Part shown: positions 61,878 to 64,000 of the stretch, piece after piece
How positions within the stretch are numbered: position 1 is the first letter of the stretch
Layout: every line of letters begins with the position of its first letter
Origin: Nipponacmea schrenckii
Taxonomy: Eukaryota > Mollusca > Gastropoda > Lottiidae
Direction of reading: 5' to 3'
Length of the DNA: 64,000 nt
NCBI GenBank assembly: GCA_030562195.1
Contig: JAUJPP010000002.1
Span: forward strand, 2,852,001-2,916,000
Notes under the pieces: model-generated
Told to the model about the DNA's origin: nothing
The model's database searches: none
Seen by the model: the letters and a program-made list of their open reading frames with translations, nothing else
Made by a program: the position numbers and the translations under genes

Positions 61878-62381
61878 TTAACTACATGTATCGCTTTTAA
61901 AGGCGTTCATTTGCGACTCTCAACACGGGAAGTTTTTAACAATCATCAACTCTTGCAGTCATTTACAGATTTTATTCTACCAGACACAATATTTTTGATT
62001 ATTCTCCATAAACGCGAATATATCATTTATAATGATGGTTTGAAGAAGTCTGGAATGTCATTTCAAAGAATCCATTAAGTTTAAGATAAATAAGAACGAA
62101 ATTGTATTTCTGTAAGACAAGGCAGAAGTCAAGAATGATTAACGTATGAAAGCAAAAATCAAACAAGATATAAATTTGTCGCCAATAGACAGAAGCAAGT
62201 CATAAAAAGTTGAGAAGTAGATAAAATAGAAAGAAACAATTAGTAAATATCAAGACCTTCCGATTATCAGATTGATAACAGCAAGGACTGCTTGAATCTT
62301 CTCACGCGATGGTTTGACAGCTTCAATTTCCCCTCCATGTTTAATTTGATTTCTTGTTCAAGGTGACATTTCGCCATTGTC

Positions 62382-62396
62382 GGGGGGGGGGGGGGG
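62382..62396 (+). repeat. Run of 15 G
   Basis: A pure G homopolymer in very AT-rich surroundings. Its exact length is liable to sequencing error. Confidence 0.8.
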
Positions 62397-62399
62397 TTA

Positions 62400-63280
62400 A
62401 TTTGGATGTAAAAAATAAGCAAAATCTTCAGAAGTCCTTGAAATACATGAAAATCACATAATTGGTTCAAAAAACTAAGATATTTTTATTTCTATTTTCA
62501 CAATTAAATTTTTAAACAAATCGGAAGGTGCAAGACCAAGATAAAATTCTATTCAGTCTGTTAACAAAGATGGTCAAATTTTTAATAACCTTTTTTGATG
62601 CCTTTCAGATTTCTTTCAAATCATTCCAAAATTATTTTCCGTGTACAAAGATTTTGAACTGTAGTCATCACAGTGTAAACAGACTGTGAAGGGAAAATTA
62701 CATTGCAATTGATCAAAAAGCTACTTCATGAAATGTTTCATTGTAAAGAACTAATTTCAAATCAATTACTCTCATATAGTTGAAATATCATTTGACCATT
62801 TTTTAGATCCAATGTTTCACTTTGTTCCCATTGAAGTTATCAGTCTAAAAACTTGAATTGAGCTATTTAAGCACGTATTGAGAACAAATCACGAGCGTTA
62901 AAGATTACACAAATAATGATTGCTTTGTACAAGTGGTTGATTTTAACATGCAAAATTCTGTAAAAACCTTGGAATTTCAATCAGACTCTTTTGTCAAGAA
63001 TCTTTTTAAACTGCACTTGGTGTTATGTATACTTGTCGATTAAGTTCGCCTGAAACAGGCAGTAACGATTCATGGAAAGTGTTTTGAAAAGAAATACATA
63101 CTTTAAACTTATTAATGGATTTCCCATGTAATTTATTTCAATGTTTTGAATCAAACAAAAGGTTTCGATAGAAAAAGAGATGCACAACAATTTATCTTAA
63201 AAGGTTGTTTTAGTCTAACAAACTTCTAAGTTTTTGTATGATGTTTTTCCAAATTGATGAAGGGATGTTGAGTCCGCAAT
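62400..63280. other. No supported gene
   Basis: AT-rich DNA without notable frames or repeats. Confidence 0.35.
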
Positions 63281-63284
63281 TCAG

Positions 63285-63695
63285 ATACTCTCAGGTCAGT
63301 TTTTCTAATCAAAGTGTCAGTACCCAGGTCAAATTTTCCAGTGCCCAAGTCAGATTTTTCATCAGCCAAGTCAGGTTTTCAAGCAGCCAAGTCAGGTTTT
63401 CAAGCAGCCAAGTCGGGTTTTCAAGCAGCCAAGTCTGATTGTCAAGTAGGTAAATCAGTTTTTTTTCCAGAATACAAGTCAGTTTTTCAAGAACCCAAGT
63501 CAGATGTGTTAAAAGCCAAGTCTGGTTGTCCAAAAGCCAATTCGATTTACCAGAAACCAAATCAAATTTACAGGTACCTGAGTCAGATTTTGCAGAAGCT
63601 AAGTCAGATTTTCGACTAACCAAGTCGGTAAGATTTTCCAGTAACTAAGTCAGGTTTCCATAAAATAAGTCAAAGTTTTCAGTAGACAAGACAGT
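63285..63695. repeat. ~21-bp minisatellite, about 20 copies, open on both strands
   Basis: Unit about AAGTCAGGTTTTCAAGCAGCC, most regular at 63355-63440 and degenerate on both sides. As the unit is near 21 bp, both strands stay open for about 100 codons. Plus gives repeats of KSGFQAA, minus gives repeats of TWLLENL. Neither frame starts with a well-supported gene context, so I call it a repeat. Confidence 0.8.
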
Positions 63696-64000
63696 TGTTA
63701 TAGTTGGGTACTTAACCGAAACATCAATAGAAACTTCCCTGGAGCCAGAGCGTCTCCCTAGAGTACATAAGATATTTAATTCATTTTAAACTATTTGTGA
63801 ACACGCCCCTGAAATCCACTGGAGATTTAGTATACACTTAAGTGAGCAACAACTGGGATCGTTGTATCGGTCATCAAATTAAATACGACAGGTTCTCATA
63901 TATTATATACACTATTCACCAATCATTGACTCAAGCCACCATCATTTATACGACACATTCAATTTCCATAAGCAACCACGTAGAATAATTCCTGATCCAA
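63696..64000. other. Window end, nothing recognised
   Basis: No frame, repeat or splice-bounded segment was noticed in the last 300 bases. Confidence 0.4.

Overview
This window looks like AT-rich nuclear DNA of an animal, most likely an invertebrate lophotrochozoan and perhaps a mollusc. It has GT-AG introns, one split receptor gene, tRNA-derived SINE-like repeats, MITEs, a LINE tail and several minisatellites. The invertebrate placement rests on the receptor's short tail and invertebrate-style pore region; the phylum is a guess.

The one gene I can reconstruct with confidence fills about 0.5-17.65 kb on the minus strand. It is an ionotropic glutamate receptor of the NMDA GluN2 (NR2) class. 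Fourteen coding exons with compatible phases (2724 nt) give a 907-residue protein: signal peptide, amino-terminal domain, S1, M1, M2 pore loop, M3 with SYTANLAAF, S2, M4 and a very short cysteine-rich tail. The coding start lies in an exon that begins at a strong 3' splice site and carries an in-frame 8-codon upstream ORF. Unusual points are Lys where the family has a ligand-contacting Thr, Ser-Ala at the pore N and N+1 sites, a GluN1-like Phe in the agonist pocket, and a 174-nt stop-free intron of a length divisible by three.

From 17.7 to 45 kb I see no complete gene. Three minus-strand exon-like segments (33.6, 32.6 and 28.7 kb) have good splice sites and matching phases and may belong to an unrecognised gene. 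The rest is AT-rich DNA with tandem repeats (23.1, 42.8 and 44.2 kb), a TTAA-flanked MITE (24.3 kb), two SINE-like elements (27 and 39 kb) and a dispersed repeat (39.9 kb).

From 45.66 to 51.55 kb there is a large interrupted inverted duplication with two homologous blocks per arm. Its arms carry CCGGAA motifs at their inner ends and small open frames.

From 52 to 64 kb there is an unrecognised 125-codon ORF, a SINE, a Mutator-like MITE with 9-bp target duplications, a 5'-truncated LINE tail with a roughly 105-bp array, a minute truncated SINE with a perfect 19-bp duplication, a hAT-like MITE, a second copy of the TTAA MITE and a roughly 21-bp minisatellite. No tRNA or rRNA gene, CRISPR array or bacterial-type operon was seen.
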